From Lactobacillus sp. (GTDB taxonomy: Bacteria > Bacillota > Bacilli > Lactobacillales > Lactobacillaceae): a stretch of 55,026 bases of DNA. The stretch's first letter is position 1; the number at the start of each line of letters is the position of its first letter. A program made the position numbers and the translations under genes. Below, one piece after another: positions 44,842-53,680 of the stretch. The notes under the pieces were generated by a model. That model saw nothing but the letters and a program-made list of their open reading frames with translations, did not search any database and was not told the origin of the DNA. The stretch covers positions 1-55,026 of the forward strand of contig JALCDX010000010.1 in NCBI GenBank assembly GCA_022641965.1, written 5' to 3'.

Positions 44842-45698
44842 GCTTGCCCCTCGTGATAACGATCATACAACTGATTTTTCGAAATGCCAGCTTGTTTGGC
44901 AACAGCCTTGATGGCATCTTTTTTGCTTTGACCAGCAGCAACCAGCTGATCGATTTGGCTAACCAGATCATCCCAGCTGATTGCTTTTTCCTGCTTGGGT
45001 GCTGGCGAAACCAAGACCACGTATTCGCCGCGGGGTTCATTTGTTTGAAAATGCGCTACCATTTCACTCATGCTGCCGCGTAAAAATTCTTCGTGTACCT
45101 TAGTCAATTCTCGAGCTAAACAAATTTGCCGATCGGGTGCAAAAGCTTTTGCCATATTGCCAATTGTTTTCCGCAAGCGGTGTGGGGCTTCATAAAAAAT
45201 AGACGTTCCCTCAAAGCTATTCATCTTTTCAAAAAAAGCAGCTTGTTCACTCGCCTTGCGCGGCAAAAAGCCATAGTAAGTCATCGGCTGCGCGTCAAAT
45301 CCGGAAGCAATCACCGCAGTCGCAAATGCTGAAGGGCCAGGCAGCGGCACAACCGGAATTTGTGCCTGGATGCAAGCCTGTACCAAAATAAATCCTGGAT
45401 CTGAAATCACTGGCATACCAGCATCAGAAATTTCAGCAATAACCGCTCCTGCCTGCATCATTTTAACTAATTCAGGGGCTCTAGCTTCGGAATTGTATTT
45501 ATGGAAAGAAAGCAGCTTGTTGTGCACGCCAATCGCTTTGAGCATGACGCCGCTTGTCCGCGTATCTTCGCAAGCAATATAATCAGCAGCTTGCAATATT
45601 TTTTTGGCCCGGATGGTAATATCTTCCAGATTGCCAATAGGCGTCGGCACTAAGTACAATTTGCCGCCGTTTTGGCCAAAACTACTTTGTTTTTGCAT
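44838..45698 (-). CDS. rsmI: 16S rRNA (cytidine1402-2'-O)-methyltransferase RsmI
   Basis: 286 aa. TIM-type SAM methyltransferase (tetrapyrrole fold): LYLVPTPIGNLEDITIRA near 14, CEDTRTSGVML near 43, SDAGMPVISDPGF near 88 and PGPSAFATAVIASG near 120. Residues after about 240 form the C-terminal helix-turn-helix found in Gram-positive RsmI. AAGGTGG stands 5 nt before the ATG at 45698, which overlaps the yabA gene by 17 nt; upstream in-frame codons are not used. Confidence 0.92.
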   Translation of the reverse strand: MQKQSSFGQNGGKLYLVPTPIGNLEDITIRAKKILQAADYIACEDTRTSGVMLKAIGVHNKLLSFHKYNSEARAPELVKMMQAGAVIAEISDAGMPVISDPGFILVQACIQAQIPVVPLPGPSAFATAVIASGFDAQPMTYYGFLPRKASEQAAFFEKMNSFEGTSIFYEAPHRLRKTIGNMAKAFAPDRQICLARELTKVHEEFLRGSMSEMVAHFQTNEPRGEYVVLVSPAPKQEKAISWDDLVSQIDQLVAAGQSKKDAIKAVAKQAGISKNQLYDRYHEGQA

Positions 45699-46044
45699 GC
45701 TTGCCACCTTGCTTGCGATCTTTGGCATTGACAAAATTATCTAAAATATCCAGGCAAAAAATGCAGTCATTGCCTGCCTGCCGATGCGAGCCGTAGTACA
45801 TATTGCAAATATGATAGCCTGATTTGTAAATCGACCGTAGCGATTCTAAACCAGGCTGGCGCTTTTTGGCATCGGGAACGGTTTGACTCAGTTTATTGAT
45901 TTTTTCACGCAAAAGCTGATTTTCAACTTTTAATTCCGTGTTCTCTTTTAAAGCATCGAGGATGTCATTCTCCAGTTGTGCAACAGTGTTAGTCATTTTT
46001 TCCAAACTGCGATGCAGTTCATCTAATTGTGAGTACGGATCCAC
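45682..46044 (-). CDS. yabA: Replication initiation control protein YabA
   Basis: 120 aa. N-terminal heptad-rich helix for oligomerisation (about 5-55) and a C-terminal zinc site made by HICNMYYGSHRQ and DCIFCLDIL (about 77-100). YabA binds DnaA and the clamp DnaN and restrains new rounds of replication. It lies in the run holB-yabA-rsmI, the same order as in Bacillus (holB-yaaT-yabA-yabB-...-yabC), where yaaT has been lost here. Confidence 0.88.
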   Translation of the reverse strand: MDPYSQLDELHRSLEKMTNTVAQLENDILDALKENTELKVENQLLREKINKLSQTVPDAKKRQPGLESLRSIYKSGYHICNMYYGSHRQAGNDCIFCLDILDNFVNAKDRKQGGKHAKTK

Positions 46045-46054
46045 TTTGTCTTAC

Positions 46055-46912
46055 CTACCGTTCAAATTTCAACACCAAATAATCCAAACAATTTCTAAAA
46101 CTAACATTACTATACAACATCTGGTCGACTTGCATGAGCAAACTCAACATTTTGATTCCGCTTGACCGCGTCTGCTCAGTTTGACTAGCCGCTAATGCCG
46201 CCTGTTTCAAACGAATGATCACCAATTTTTGATCAGCCGGATTTTTAGCGGCTTGGCTTAATTCATGAGCCGTAATTATTGCTAAATTATCTCGAGCTAC
46301 AATTTCTTGATAAAAAGTTTGAGCGGTTTTCGTCAGCCAATCAGGATCAGTTAGATTTTCAATATCTTGTTGGCTTAAACCAGCCGCTAGCAAATCTGCA
46401 GCTCCTTGATCGGGTAATTTTTCCTGTTCAAAATTTAAAATTTGCGTGCGCGAGCGGACAGTTGGCAAAACTTGATCAGCATTGTTGGCAATCAATATGG
46501 TAACCACTGGCGCCACTGGTTCTTCCAGCAAGTTGAGCAAAGCGTTGGCAGCACTCATTGTTAAGCGTTCAGCTTCAGCGATGATAAAAAAGCGCAATTG
46601 ACTTTCCGTCGGACTTTTAGCAAGTTCTTCTTTCAGTGGCCGAATCTGTTTAATCGATAAGCTTTGACCAATAGGGTGAATTCTAACTACATCAGGAAAA
46701 TTGCCGGCTAAAATACGTTGACAGTTGCGGCACACGCCATCCGGACGATTCTTTCCCAAGCAGTTGGCTGCACAAGCCAGCCACTGAGCTGTCAATTCTG
46801 CCCGTTGTTCGTCTAAGTCAATGAATAAATAAGCATGAACCAGCTGGCCATTCAGCAGAGCCTTCTTTAATTCGGCTGCTTTAGTTTGATCAATTCCAGA
46901 AAAATTATCCAT
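46055..46912 (-). CDS. holB: DNA polymerase III subunit delta' (HolB)
   Basis: 285 aa AAA+ clamp-loader subunit. QLVHAYLFIDLDEQ near 21, a zinc site CAANCLGKNRPDGVCRNC near 48-66, and SAANALLNLLEEPVAP near 120; the Walker A is degenerate as in delta'. Start is ATG 46912, one nucleotide after the darA stop; the ORF runs open 18 codons further upstream inside darA and those are not used. No strong ribosome site, so coupling to darA is likely. Confidence 0.88.
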   Translation of the reverse strand: MDNFSGIDQTKAAELKKALLNGQLVHAYLFIDLDEQRAELTAQWLACAANCLGKNRPDGVCRNCQRILAGNFPDVVRIHPIGQSLSIKQIRPLKEELAKSPTESQLRFFIIAEAERLTMSAANALLNLLEEPVAPVVTILIANNADQVLPTVRSRTQILNFEQEKLPDQGAADLLAAGLSQQDIENLTDPDWLTKTAQTFYQEIVARDNLAIITAHELSQAAKNPADQKLVIIRLKQAALAASQTEQTRSSGIKMLSLLMQVDQMLYSNVSFRNCLDYLVLKFER

Positions 46913-46913
46913 G

Positions 46914-47237
46914 CTAGAACCGTTTAAATTGCTCGACATCCAAGACAAAGACAGTCGCGCCGCCAACCGACACCTTCAGAGGTTGGGTTTGAGCCGAGCT
47001 CATGCTGGATCCCAGCTGGCTTTGCACGTATTCTTCGCGCTGATGTGAAGACACCCTAATCGTTCCCAATACTTCTGGCACGTCTTCATCGGCTGTACCA
47101 ATGATGAAGGTCGTATTGCCAGCCCGCAAAAACCCGCCGGTGGTTGACAATTTCGTAGCTCTAATTCCATTTTTGACAAAGCGCTGACTTAGTTCATCTG
47201 CGTCTTTGTTTTGAACAATTGCAATAATTAGTTTCAT
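46914..47237 (-). CDS. darA: Cyclic-di-AMP receptor, PII-like (DarA/PstA/YaaQ)
   Basis: 107 aa. KLIIAIVQNKDADELSQRF (2-20), STTGGFLRAGNTTFIIG near 26-42 and the C-terminal GGATVFVLDVEQF near 93 match the DarA/PstA family, trimeric PII-like proteins that bind c-di-AMP. The open frame extends 34 codons upstream within tmk, but ATG 47237 has AAGGATTG and gives the usual length. Located between tmk and holB as in Bacillus. Confidence 0.9.
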   Translation of the reverse strand: MKLIIAIVQNKDADELSQRFVKNGIRATKLSTTGGFLRAGNTTFIIGTADEDVPEVLGTIRVSSHQREEYVQSQLGSSMSSAQTQPLKVSVGGATVFVLDVEQFKRF

Positions 47238-47241
47238 AAAA

Positions 47242-47889
47242 TCAATCCTTCGCAAATAATTGCGGCAAACGGGTTTGCAAAACTTGCAGACAAGCTTGCA
47301 CGACTTGAGCCGGCGACTGACTGGCATCAATTTTGACAAAACGCTCAGGTGCTTGTTCAGCTAGGTCTAAATAAGCCTGGTAGACTCGCTGGTGAAAAGC
47401 TAATTGTTCTTGTTCCAGCCGGTCTTCCTGTCCAGGCCGTTCATGTTTGATGCGTTTTAAGCCTAAAGCAGGCTCAATGCAAAACAGGATAGTCAAATCA
47501 GGCTCGAGTCCTTGCGTAGCAAAGTCATTAATTGCTTTCACAGCTGGCACGCCTAATTCACGGCCGGCACCTTGATAAGCTAAAGAGCTATCGACAAAGC
47601 GGTCAGAAAAAACGATTTTGTTAGCCGCTAAAGCTGGCTTCAATATTTCTGTAACATGCTGACTTCGCTGCGCTGCATAAAGCAAAGCTTCAGTCCGGTC
47701 GGTCATAGTTTGATTGGCCGGGTCCAAAATCAGCTGACGAATTTTTTCAGCCACTTGCGATCCGCCAGGTTCGCGAGTGACTAACAGTTTCTGTTTAGCC
47801 GTCGCTGGCAGCAGTGCCAATAAATTTTGCAGCGCCGTGCTTTTACCAGATCCATCCGGTCCTTCAAATGATACAAAATATCCAGTCAT
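47242..47889 (-). CDS. tmk: Thymidylate kinase
   Basis: 215 aa. P-loop FEGPDGSGKST near 8-18, DRFVDSSLAYQGAG near 97-110 (DR and lid region), and ILFCIEPALGLKRI near 130. Makes dTDP from dTMP. It follows the yaaL terminator and begins with its own -10 TATAAT (47915-47910). It heads the run tmk-darA-holB-yabA-rsmI. Confidence 0.94.
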   Translation of the reverse strand: MTGYFVSFEGPDGSGKSTALQNLLALLPATAKQKLLVTREPGGSQVAEKIRQLILDPANQTMTDRTEALLYAAQRSQHVTEILKPALAANKIVFSDRFVDSSLAYQGAGRELGVPAVKAINDFATQGLEPDLTILFCIEPALGLKRIKHERPGQEDRLEQEQLAFHQRVYQAYLDLAEQAPERFVKIDASQSPAQVVQACLQVLQTRLPQLFAKD

Positions 47890-47909
47890 ATTTTCAGCTC
47901 CTGTCTTAG

Positions 47910-47915
47910 ATTATA
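47910..47915 (-). promoter_or_regulatory. -10 box of the tmk-darA-holB-yabA-rsmI promoter
   Basis: Minus strand TATAAT (47915-47910) about 25 nt before the tmk ATG with AGGAGC between. The -35 would fall in the T-rich tail of the yaaL terminator and is not clear. Confidence 0.45.
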
Positions 47916-47927
47916 CCTAAAAAACTG

Positions 47928-47957
47928 CAAAAAAATACTCGCCAGCACATGGCGAGC
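47928..47957 (-). terminator. Terminator after yaaL
   Basis: Minus strand CTCGCCA-TGTGC-TGGCGAG followed by TATTTTTTTG, 8 nt past the yaaL stop. It separates the dnaX group from the tmk group. Confidence 0.85.
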
Positions 47958-47964
47958 AATTGCA

Positions 47965-48198
47965 TTATTCAGTGATAACCCCATCAATATTAGTCGAGCG
48001 TGCCTGACGTCTACGGGCTTCATGGTACGCAAAGACATATTTAGCACGCAAGATTTTTTCTTCAATTTCATTATCAGTTGAAAAATCAAAGGTATTCATA
48101 TCAAGCGCTTGATTGGCGGAGATTTGTGCTTGCAGCTTGGTCACCAAAGTCAACAAGCGTTGATCTTCAGCTTCTTTAATTCGATGACGTCGACTCAT
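47965..48198 (-). CDS. yaaL: YaaL family protein (DUF2508)
   Basis: 77 aa, helical and charged; the family sequence [18 protein letters not shown] lies near 50. It follows recR with a 4-nt overlap (ATGA), the same order recR-yaaL as in Bacillus. Function unknown. Confidence 0.8.
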   Translation of the reverse strand: MSRRHRIKEAEDQRLLTLVTKLQAQISANQALDMNTFDFSTDNEIEEKILRAKYVFAYHEARRRQARSTNIDGVITE

Positions 48199-48794
48199 AA
48201 ACTCGTCCTCCCCTGGACAGCGCGCTTTAGCGTAATTGCACTTGCATATTCAATATCAGCACCAACAGCTAAGCCAGAAGCCAGCCGGGAAACTTTAATG
48301 CCTGCTGGTTTAATCAGCTTAGCCAAATACATGGCCGTGGCCTCTCCTTCAGGCGTTGAATTTAAGGCGATGATCACTTCTCGAGCCTGATCATTAGTCT
48401 GCAAACGCTTAATCAGTGATTTTATGTTCAGTTGACTTGGTCCAATTCCATCCAGAGGAGATAAAACTCCGCTGAGAACGTGATACAAGCCATGATATTC
48501 GCCCATTTGCTCAAAGGCCATGACGTCCTTGACCTGCTCGACCACCATAATGGTGCTTTGGTCACGGCTCTGATCGCTGCAAATCGCACAAGGATCGGTT
48601 TCAGTAATATTGCCGCAAATTGAGCACGTACGCAAATCGGTTTTCACTTCTTGCAGAGCTGAAGCAAAATCCTGCACGTCTTCGGTCGACATTTTTAAAG
48701 TATAAAAAGCTAGCCGAATGGCTGTTTTTTCGCCAATCCCAGGCAGTTTCATGTAATTGTCAATCAACCGACTAATCGGCAATGGATATTCCAT
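48195..48794 (-). CDS. recR: Recombination mediator RecR
   Basis: 199 aa. Helix-hairpin-helix near 12-30 ([18 protein letters not shown]), zinc ribbon [16 protein letters not shown] near 57-72, Toprim domain with [12 protein letters not shown] near 83. Acts with RecO in gap repair. Starts immediately after the TAA of ybaB. Confidence 0.95.
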   Translation of the reverse strand: MEYPLPISRLIDNYMKLPGIGEKTAIRLAFYTLKMSTEDVQDFASALQEVKTDLRTCSICGNITETDPCAICSDQSRDQSTIMVVEQVKDVMAFEQMGEYHGLYHVLSGVLSPLDGIGPSQLNIKSLIKRLQTNDQAREVIIALNSTPEGEATAMYLAKLIKPAGIKVSRLASGLAVGADIEYASAITLKRAVQGRTSL

Positions 48795-49127
48795 TTAATT
48801 CAGACCTTGCGTATACTTACCCAAACTGGCCTTCGTAGCTTCATCAATTGCAGCCAGGCCTTTATTAACAGCATCGATCACTAAGTCTTGCAGCATGTCC
48901 GGATCATCTGGATCGATGGCTTCTGGCTTAATTTGCAGGCTTTTCAGCTTGCGGTCGCCTGAAAAAACAGCTTTCACCATTTCATCAGCCGCTACGCCTG
49001 TGAATTCTTGCTGATTAATATTATTCTGCTCAGCTTCCATTTGCGCTTGCAGTTTCTTAGCTTGTTTCATCATCTGCTGCATGTTCATTCCCATGCCCAT
49101 GCCGCCAAAATTTGGTCTTCTACTCAT
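48795..49127 (-). CDS. YbaB/EbfC nucleoid-associated protein
   Basis: 110 aa. A Gly/Met-rich start ([19 protein letters not shown]) and the DNA-binding helix pair of the YbaB family: [16 protein letters not shown] near 24-39 and [18 protein letters not shown] near 82. The ATG at 49127 lies 9 nt behind GAGG; another ATG at 49136 adjoins the ribosome site and is rejected. In the standard dnaX-ybaB-recR operon. Confidence 0.9.
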   Translation of the reverse strand: MSRRPNFGGMGMGMNMQQMMKQAKKLQAQMEAEQNNINQQEFTGVAADEMVKAVFSGDRKLKSLQIKPEAIDPDDPDMLQDLVIDAVNKGLAAIDEATKASLGKYTQGLN

Positions 49128-50862
49128 GATCTTCATCCTCTTTATTAATTGCTGGTTGATCTTTCACGTGCGCCAGGTCCCCAAACAAAGCTTTAGCTTG
49201 ACTGACTACCTGTTCAGCAGCTTGTGGATCTGCTTTTTTGGCAGGCTGATCTGCCGCTTTTTCTTTCGCCGCTTGTTTAGCTAGCAGCTCGTCTTTATGG
49301 GTTTTCAGAAAACTGGCCCTTGTTGACAGCCAAGCACTATCAGCCACTAAAACAATACCATAATTATGCTTGGTCAGCTTGCCTAATTCTGTTTCGATCC
49401 GTCCTAATAAATCGGTATCTTTATTAGCACGCTCAAACCAGAGTTCATATTTGCATTTCAGGACCACCTGCTGGTCGCTAGCTGCAACCGGCTTTAACAC
49501 ATCTGCTAAAGCCCGCTCAGAAACCGCTAAGGTTGAAATCAAATCCGGCCAAACTGCTTCAATGCTGTTTAAATCTTTTCGCGTGGCATTTTCCAGCACA
49601 TGGTAGACCTGATCTTTATTTTCCAGATGATGATGCAGTTTCTGCGGACTTTTAACCGGTGCTTGGCTCGGTACTGGCATTTGTTTAGCCTGAGCTTCAA
49701 TTTTTTGATTCAGAGCTTTGATTTTAGCTTGCAGCTTAGCTAGCTGTGAAGCACTAGCTGCATTTGCTGAAGCGGCAGAGGCTGGCTGCTTTTGCTGGCT
49801 GCTTTCAACGATAAACACAGTCAGGGGAATCAGCTGCTGATTAGTATAGCGCAAATCATGCAGCCCTTTGTTGGCCAATTCAATTAGCTTAAATAAGACT
49901 GATTCAGGCACAGTTCTCGCCTGATCAAGCAAACCGCTGACTAAAAAGTTCTGGCTATGATCAGTTTTGCTTCTTAAAGCCAGCAGCAATTGACTGCTCA
50001 GCTCGATTAATTCCGTCAAAATATTGCGGGTAGAAGCACCCTGAGCAAGCAGCTGGTGAGCAGAGGCTAAGGCATCATCAGTTTGTCCTTGCAACAGCTG
50101 CAAATATAGTTCTTCAATGGCTTTTTGAGAGGCAAAGCCTGTTACGGTTAAAGCATCTTGATAATTTATTTTGCCAGTATCATATGCCAGCAATTGATCC
50201 AAAATGGAGAGTGCATCCCGCATCCCACCGTCAGCGACTTGGGCCACCACTTGCAGGGCTTTCTCATCATATTCGATTTTTTCAGTCTGCAAGATTTTTT
50301 CTAACTGAGCTAAAATATCGCTTTGTTTAATGCGGCGGAAACGATAGCGCTGCGTCCGGGAAATAATCGTTGCCGGTACCTTTTGCAACTCCGTGGTCGC
50401 CAAAATAAAGACGACGTGCTCCGGTGGTTCTTCTAAAGTTTTCAGCAGGGCATTAAAAGCTCCCATCGACAGCATATGAACTTCGTCAATAATATAAACC
50501 TTGTATTTGCCTTGTGTTGGGGCATATTTAACTTGATCACGAATCGTGCGAATTTCATCAACCCCATTATTCGAAGCCGCGTCGATTTCAATAATGTCTT
50601 CTAAAGAGCCGCGATTAGCTGCCAAGCAATTGGCACATTTGTTGCAAGGCTCACCAGCTTGCAAGTTCAAGCAGTTTAGCGCTTTAGCAAAAATTTTTGC
50701 ACAGGATGTTTTGCCCGTCCCACGTGGGCCAGCAAACAAAAAAGCATGCGACACTTGCTGACGGATCAAGGCATTTTTCAGCGTTTCAGTAATTGCATTT
50801 TGTCCAACGACATCAGCAAAGGTCTGCGGTCGCCACTTTCGATATAGAGCTTGATAAGCCAT
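49120..50862 (-). CDS. dnaX: DNA polymerase III subunits gamma and tau (DnaX)
   Basis: 580 aa. Walker [11 protein letters not shown] near 44-53, the zinc site [16 protein letters not shown] near 64-79, Walker [12 protein letters not shown] near 122 and the sensor SRTQRYRF near 168. A Lys/Ala/Gln-rich coiled coil (about 370-400) leads to the tau C-terminal domain. Its 3' end overlaps ybaB by 8 nt. The only ORF of this group with an upstream gap, where the SRP RNA gene lies (50940-51018). Confidence 0.95.
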   Translation of the reverse strand: MAYQALYRKWRPQTFADVVGQNAITETLKNALIRQQVSHAFLFAGPRGTGKTSCAKIFAKALNCLNLQAGEPCNKCANCLAANRGSLEDIIEIDAASNNGVDEIRTIRDQVKYAPTQGKYKVYIIDEVHMLSMGAFNALLKTLEEPPEHVVFILATTELQKVPATIISRTQRYRFRRIKQSDILAQLEKILQTEKIEYDEKALQVVAQVADGGMRDALSILDQLLAYDTGKINYQDALTVTGFASQKAIEELYLQLLQGQTDDALASAHQLLAQGASTRNILTELIELSSQLLLALRSKTDHSQNFLVSGLLDQARTVPESVLFKLIELANKGLHDLRYTNQQLIPLTVFIVESSQQKQPASAASANAASASQLAKLQAKIKALNQKIEAQAKQMPVPSQAPVKSPQKLHHHLENKDQVYHVLENATRKDLNSIEAVWPDLISTLAVSERALADVLKPVAASDQQVVLKCKYELWFERANKDTDLLGRIETELGKLTKHNYGIVLVADSAWLSTRASFLKTHKDELLAKQAAKEKAADQPAKKADPQAAEQVVSQAKALFGDLAHVKDQPAINKEDEDHE

Positions 50863-50939
50863 GCGGACTCCTCTTTTCCCTTTTTAATATCTTATCTATT
50901 GTACAAAAAAAAGAGGCCAAAACCTATTTTTCGGCACAA

Positions 50940-51018
50940 AAAAAGGCACATGCCTACGCAACCTTAGTGCTGCTGCCTTCCGGCCCTGACACGGTTTGGA
51001 AGCAAGGCATTGCCCGTA
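50940..51018 (-). ncRNA. ffs: Small SRP RNA (4.5S-type, ffs)
   Basis: Minus-strand sequence contains the conserved SRP helix 8: TGTCAGGGCCGGAAGGCAGC (50989-50970) with the GGAA tetraloop, flanked by the paired arms (GGCAATGCC and GGCATGTGCC) and a T-run at 50943-50934 that ends it. A -10 TACAAT (51028-51023) stands 8 nt before the 5' end. RNA partner of Ffh in targeting membrane proteins. Confidence 0.95.
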
Positions 51019-51020
51019 AA

Positions 51021-51533
51021 TTATTGTAACTTATCTGATCGATTTTGGCTAGGTTTTTGTATTTTCCCAGCTCGTACGGCCTGGAAAAATTTTTTCAGCA
51101 TGTCCTTGGCCTCTGGCTGATACAAACCGCGAATAACTTGCGGATGATGATTAAATTTCGGTTCAGCCAGCAAATCAACCACGCTGCCGCAAGCTCCGGC
51201 TTTGGGATCAAAAGCAGCATAGGCAACGGTGCCCAGTCTAGCGTTAATGCAAGCCCCTGCACACATTGGACAGGGCTCTAAAGTCACAAACAAGGTACAA
51301 TCTAGCAGCCGCCAAAGTCCTAAATGCTGGCAAGCCTGCCGGATAGCAATCATTTCTGCGTGCTCAGTTGCATCTTGATCTAGCTCGCGCCGGTTGTAGC
51401 CACGGCCGATAATTTGACCAGTTTGGTCTACGACTACTGCTCCAATTGGAATTTCGCCTTGATCAGCAGCTAATTGCGCTTGAGCAAAAGCAGCCTGCAT
51501 CCCAGCTTTTTTGTCTTCTGTCGTTAAAGTCAT
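51021..51533 (-). CDS. tadA: tRNA adenosine(34) deaminase TadA
   Basis: 170 aa. Zinc-dependent deaminase with HAEMIAIRQAC near 58 and PCPMCAGACINARLG near 87-101. It makes inosine 34 in tRNA-Arg(ACG). The ATG overlaps the TGA of the upstream methyltransferase (ATGA). Followed directly by the SRP RNA gene. Confidence 0.94.
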   Translation of the reverse strand: MTLTTEDKKAGMQAAFAQAQLAADQGEIPIGAVVVDQTGQIIGRGYNRRELDQDATEHAEMIAIRQACQHLGLWRLLDCTLFVTLEPCPMCAGACINARLGTVAYAAFDPKAGACGSVVDLLAEPKFNHHPQVIRGLYQPEAKDMLKKFFQAVRAGKIQKPSQNRSDKLQ

Positions 51534-52144
51534 GCTAAAACCCGGCTTTGCAGCACATAATAACCCTTATCGCGCTTTAAAATTTGGCAGTTGCCGAAAG
51601 TTTGAGTTAATAACCGTTTAGCACTGGGCTCGCCCTGCTTTTTTTGAATCACGCAAAGAATTTGGCCATTTGCAACTAAATGATTTTTTGCCTCTGCCAG
51701 AATTGCAGACACTACCTCTTTGCCAGCCCGGATGGGCGGATTAGTCAGAATCAGCGCATATGAATCTTCAATTTGTTCATAGATATTGGAAGCAAAAACA
51801 TTAGCATTTTTAATGCCATTAGCAGTTTGATTGTGCTTAGCCAAAGCAAGCGCCCGCTCATTTATGTCAGTCAGATCTACTTGCCGATCAGGCCAATTTT
51901 TAGCCGCAAACAGCCCAATCGGGCCATAGCCGCAACCCAAATCCAAAATCTTGCCAGCAGGCAAGTCAGTCAGTTCTCCCGCCTGTTTAATCAGCACAGC
52001 CGAGCCATAGTCAACGCGATGCTTCGAAAAAACGCCAGCATCGGTTGTTAAGTTCAAGCTGCCTCTTGGCCAAGAGAAATTAATCTGCTGGCGATCATGA
52101 GCTGCCTCTGGCTGCTGAGCAAAATACATTTGATTAGTCATCAT
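51530..52144 (-). CDS. Class I SAM methyltransferase, RsmC-like (YbxB family)
   Basis: 204 aa. SAM motif ILDLGCGYGPIGLFAA near 65-80 and catalytic NPPIRAG (NPPY/F type) near 135. Domain is the 'small' N2-guanine methyltransferase type; in E. coli RsmC acts on 16S G1207. It follows rplL, whose terminator lies between, and couples to tadA. Bacillus YbxB sits beside rplL in the same way. Confidence 0.85.
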   Translation of the reverse strand: MMTNQMYFAQQPEAAHDRQQINFSWPRGSLNLTTDAGVFSKHRVDYGSAVLIKQAGELTDLPAGKILDLGCGYGPIGLFAAKNWPDRQVDLTDINERALALAKHNQTANGIKNANVFASNIYEQIEDSYALILTNPPIRAGKEVVSAILAEAKNHLVANGQILCVIQKKQGEPSAKRLLTQTFGNCQILKRDKGYYVLQSRVLA

Positions 52145-52159
52145 TACTCGCCTTTATGT

Positions 52160-52200
52160 AAAAAAATAAGCTTCCTGACAAAGCAGAAAGCTTATTTTGA
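52160..52200 (-). terminator. Terminator after rplL
   Basis: Minus strand AAATAAGCTTTCTG / CAGGAAGCTTATTT stem with one mismatch and T-run; about 20 nt after the rplL stop. Confidence 0.8.
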
Positions 52201-52218
52201 AACGCCCGTAGACTGCAA

Positions 52219-52584
52219 CTATTTCAAAGTTACAGTAGCGCCAACTTCTTCAAGCTTAGACTTGATGTCGTTAGCTTCGTCTTCTGAAGCGTCCTTCTTA
52301 ACGATTGCAGGTGCACCGTCAACCATCTTCTTGGCATCCAGCAAGCCTTGGCCAGTGATGTCCTTGATAGCCTTGATAACCTTAACCTTTTCTTGACCAG
52401 CTTCGGTCAATTCAACATCGTATGAAGACTTAGCAGCAGCGTCGCCACCAGCAGCACCAGCAGCTGCAACAGGAGCAGCAGCTGAAACGCCAAATTCGTC
52501 TTCAATTGCTTTTACTAAATCGTTTAATTCAAGGATGGAAGCACCCTTTAAGTCTTCGATAATCTTATCCTTATCTAAAGCCAT
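52219..52584 (-). CDS. rplL: Ribosomal protein L7/L12
   Basis: 121 aa. N-terminal dimerisation segment (to about 30), Ala/Gly-rich hinge (about 38-52) and the factor-binding globular domain with [20 protein letters not shown] near 67-86. Present as multimers on L10. Follows rplJ by 34 nt in the standard order. Confidence 0.97.
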   Translation of the reverse strand: MALDKDKIIEDLKGASILELNDLVKAIEDEFGVSAAAPVAAAGAAGGDAAAKSSYDVELTEAGQEKVKVIKAIKDITGQGLLDAKKMVDGAPAIVKKDASEDEANDIKSKLEEVGATVTLK

Positions 52585-52618
52585 TATTATAATCCTCCGA
52601 AATTAGATAATTTTCGTT

Positions 52619-53143
52619 TTATTCGTCTGAACCGTCTTTGCTATCAGCAACAGCTTTAACAGCATATGCAAAGTTGCGAACTGGAGCTTGCAAGACAGAT
52701 ACCAACATTGACAGTAAGCCTTCGCGACCAGGGATAGAAGCCAATTCCTTGATTTCTTCCTTGCTGGTTAACTTGCCTTCCAGCATACCGCCCTTGATTT
52801 GCAATACTTCGTAGTCGTCTTCGTATTTAGAAACGATCCGGGCTGGTTCAGTAATGTCATCAGCGTCACTGGTGTAAACAACAGCAGTTGGGCCAACAAA
52901 AGTATCATCTAAGCCTTCAATGCCAGCCTTTTTAGCGGCACGACGCAGGTAGGTGTTCTTGATGACACGCATCTTAACGTTCTTGTCGCGCAGTTCTTTA
53001 CGCATGTTGGTAACTTCTTCGACAGTTAAGCCTAAGTAGTTAATTACCAAAATAGCTTGTGCTTGCTTTAATTCTTCAGCAAAAGCATCAACTAATTTTT
53101 CCTTTTCTGCAATAGCAGCTTTACTCAATTGTTTCACCTCCAC
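52619..53143 (-). CDS. rplJ: Ribosomal protein L10
   Basis: 174 aa. N-terminal rRNA-binding domain with LKQAQAILVINYLGLTVEEV near 24-43 and RVIKNTYLRRAA near 58; the C-terminal helices bind L7/L12 dimers. Regulated through the leader at 53165-53277. GAGGTG lies 8 nt before the start codon; the codon is ATG-equivalent TTG as read on the minus strand (TTGAGTAAAGC begins after GGAGGTGAAACAA), with the displayed ORF start at 53143. Confidence 0.9.
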   Translation of the reverse strand: MEVKQLSKAAIAEKEKLVDAFAEELKQAQAILVINYLGLTVEEVTNMRKELRDKNVKMRVIKNTYLRRAAKKAGIEGLDDTFVGPTAVVYTSDADDITEPARIVSKYEDDYEVLQIKGGMLEGKLTSKEEIKELASIPGREGLLSMLVSVLQAPVRNFAYAVKAVADSKDGSDE

Positions 53144-53164
53144 AGACTAAGATTGAAATTCTAC

Positions 53165-53277
53165 AGGTCATTAAAAAACTCCATGCCACAAGACATGAAG
53201 CTGAAAGTTCACTCTTATCTTCTGGCCTCGGCGGGAAATTAAGGCTTGCGCCACCCGAGTCTTAGGTAGAATTTACG
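53165..53277 (-). promoter_or_regulatory. Ribosomal protein L10 leader with attenuator
   Basis: The minus strand from about 53277 carries the L10-leader core GGGTGGCGCAAGCC...CCGAGG (about 53255-53224). A hairpin CTTCATG / CATGGAG with T-run (53200-53172) then looks like a transcription terminator. Excess L10(L12)4 binding this RNA is known to control the operon. Confidence 0.85.
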
Positions 53278-53283
53278 ATAATT

Positions 53284-53312
53284 ATCATAAACTGAATTAC
53301 CTGCTTTGTCAA
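53284..53312 (-). promoter_or_regulatory. Promoter of rplJ-rplL
   Basis: Minus strand TTGACA (53312-53307), 17 nt, TATGAT (53289-53284); near consensus. Start near 53277 at the L10 leader. Confidence 0.85.
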
Positions 53313-53334
53313 TATGTTTAGCCACGGTCTTGAT

Positions 53335-53363
53335 TTGTCATGCCTGCTCTCTTCACTTATAAT
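53335..53363 (+). promoter_or_regulatory. Promoter of the small membrane-protein gene
   Basis: TTGTCA (53335-53340), 17 nt, TATAAT (53358-53363); near consensus. AGAGGAG at 53394-53400 precedes the ATG. Confidence 0.8.
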
Positions 53364-53405
53364 GTTTTTATTAGATTTAAGCACAGCAGCTAAAGAGGAG
53401 TTATT

Positions 53406-53630
53406 ATGAAAAATACAAATCGTGACTTGTTCTGGGCCTGTTTGTTTGGGTTTATTTGGCTAGTAGCCATCTTTGCCTTAGGCCGTCACTTATTTTATTA
53501 CAAATTCTCATGGGAACAAGTTGGGCAAGGCGTCTTGTGGGTCATTTTGATTGGCCTGGTCATGGGCGATTTTATTTACCGCTACGTGAAAGAACGACGG
53601 CTGGAAAAGAACAAATCACAAGAAAAATAA
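53406..53630 (+). CDS. Small two-helix membrane protein of unknown function
   Basis: 74 aa. Two hydrophobic helices (about 8-25 and 39-57) with a basic loop between and a strongly charged C-terminal tail (KERRLEKNKSQEK). AGAGGAG 5 nt before the ATG, a near-consensus promoter and a terminator show that it is a real single gene. I do not recognise the family. Divergent from rplJ. Confidence 0.7.
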   Translation: MKNTNRDLFWACLFGFIWLVAIFALGRHLFYYKFSWEQVGQGVLWVILIGLVMGDFIYRYVKERRLEKNKSQEK

Positions 53631-53636
53631 GGAAGC

Positions 53637-53668
53637 TGCCTATTGTGTCATAGCAATAGGCAATTTTT
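53637..53668 (+). terminator. Terminator after the 74-aa gene
   Basis: TGCCTATTG / CAATAGGCA with an 8-nt loop and ATTTTT, 7 nt past the stop; A-poor on the other side. Confidence 0.8.
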
Positions 53669-53680
53669 ATGCATTTGTAT

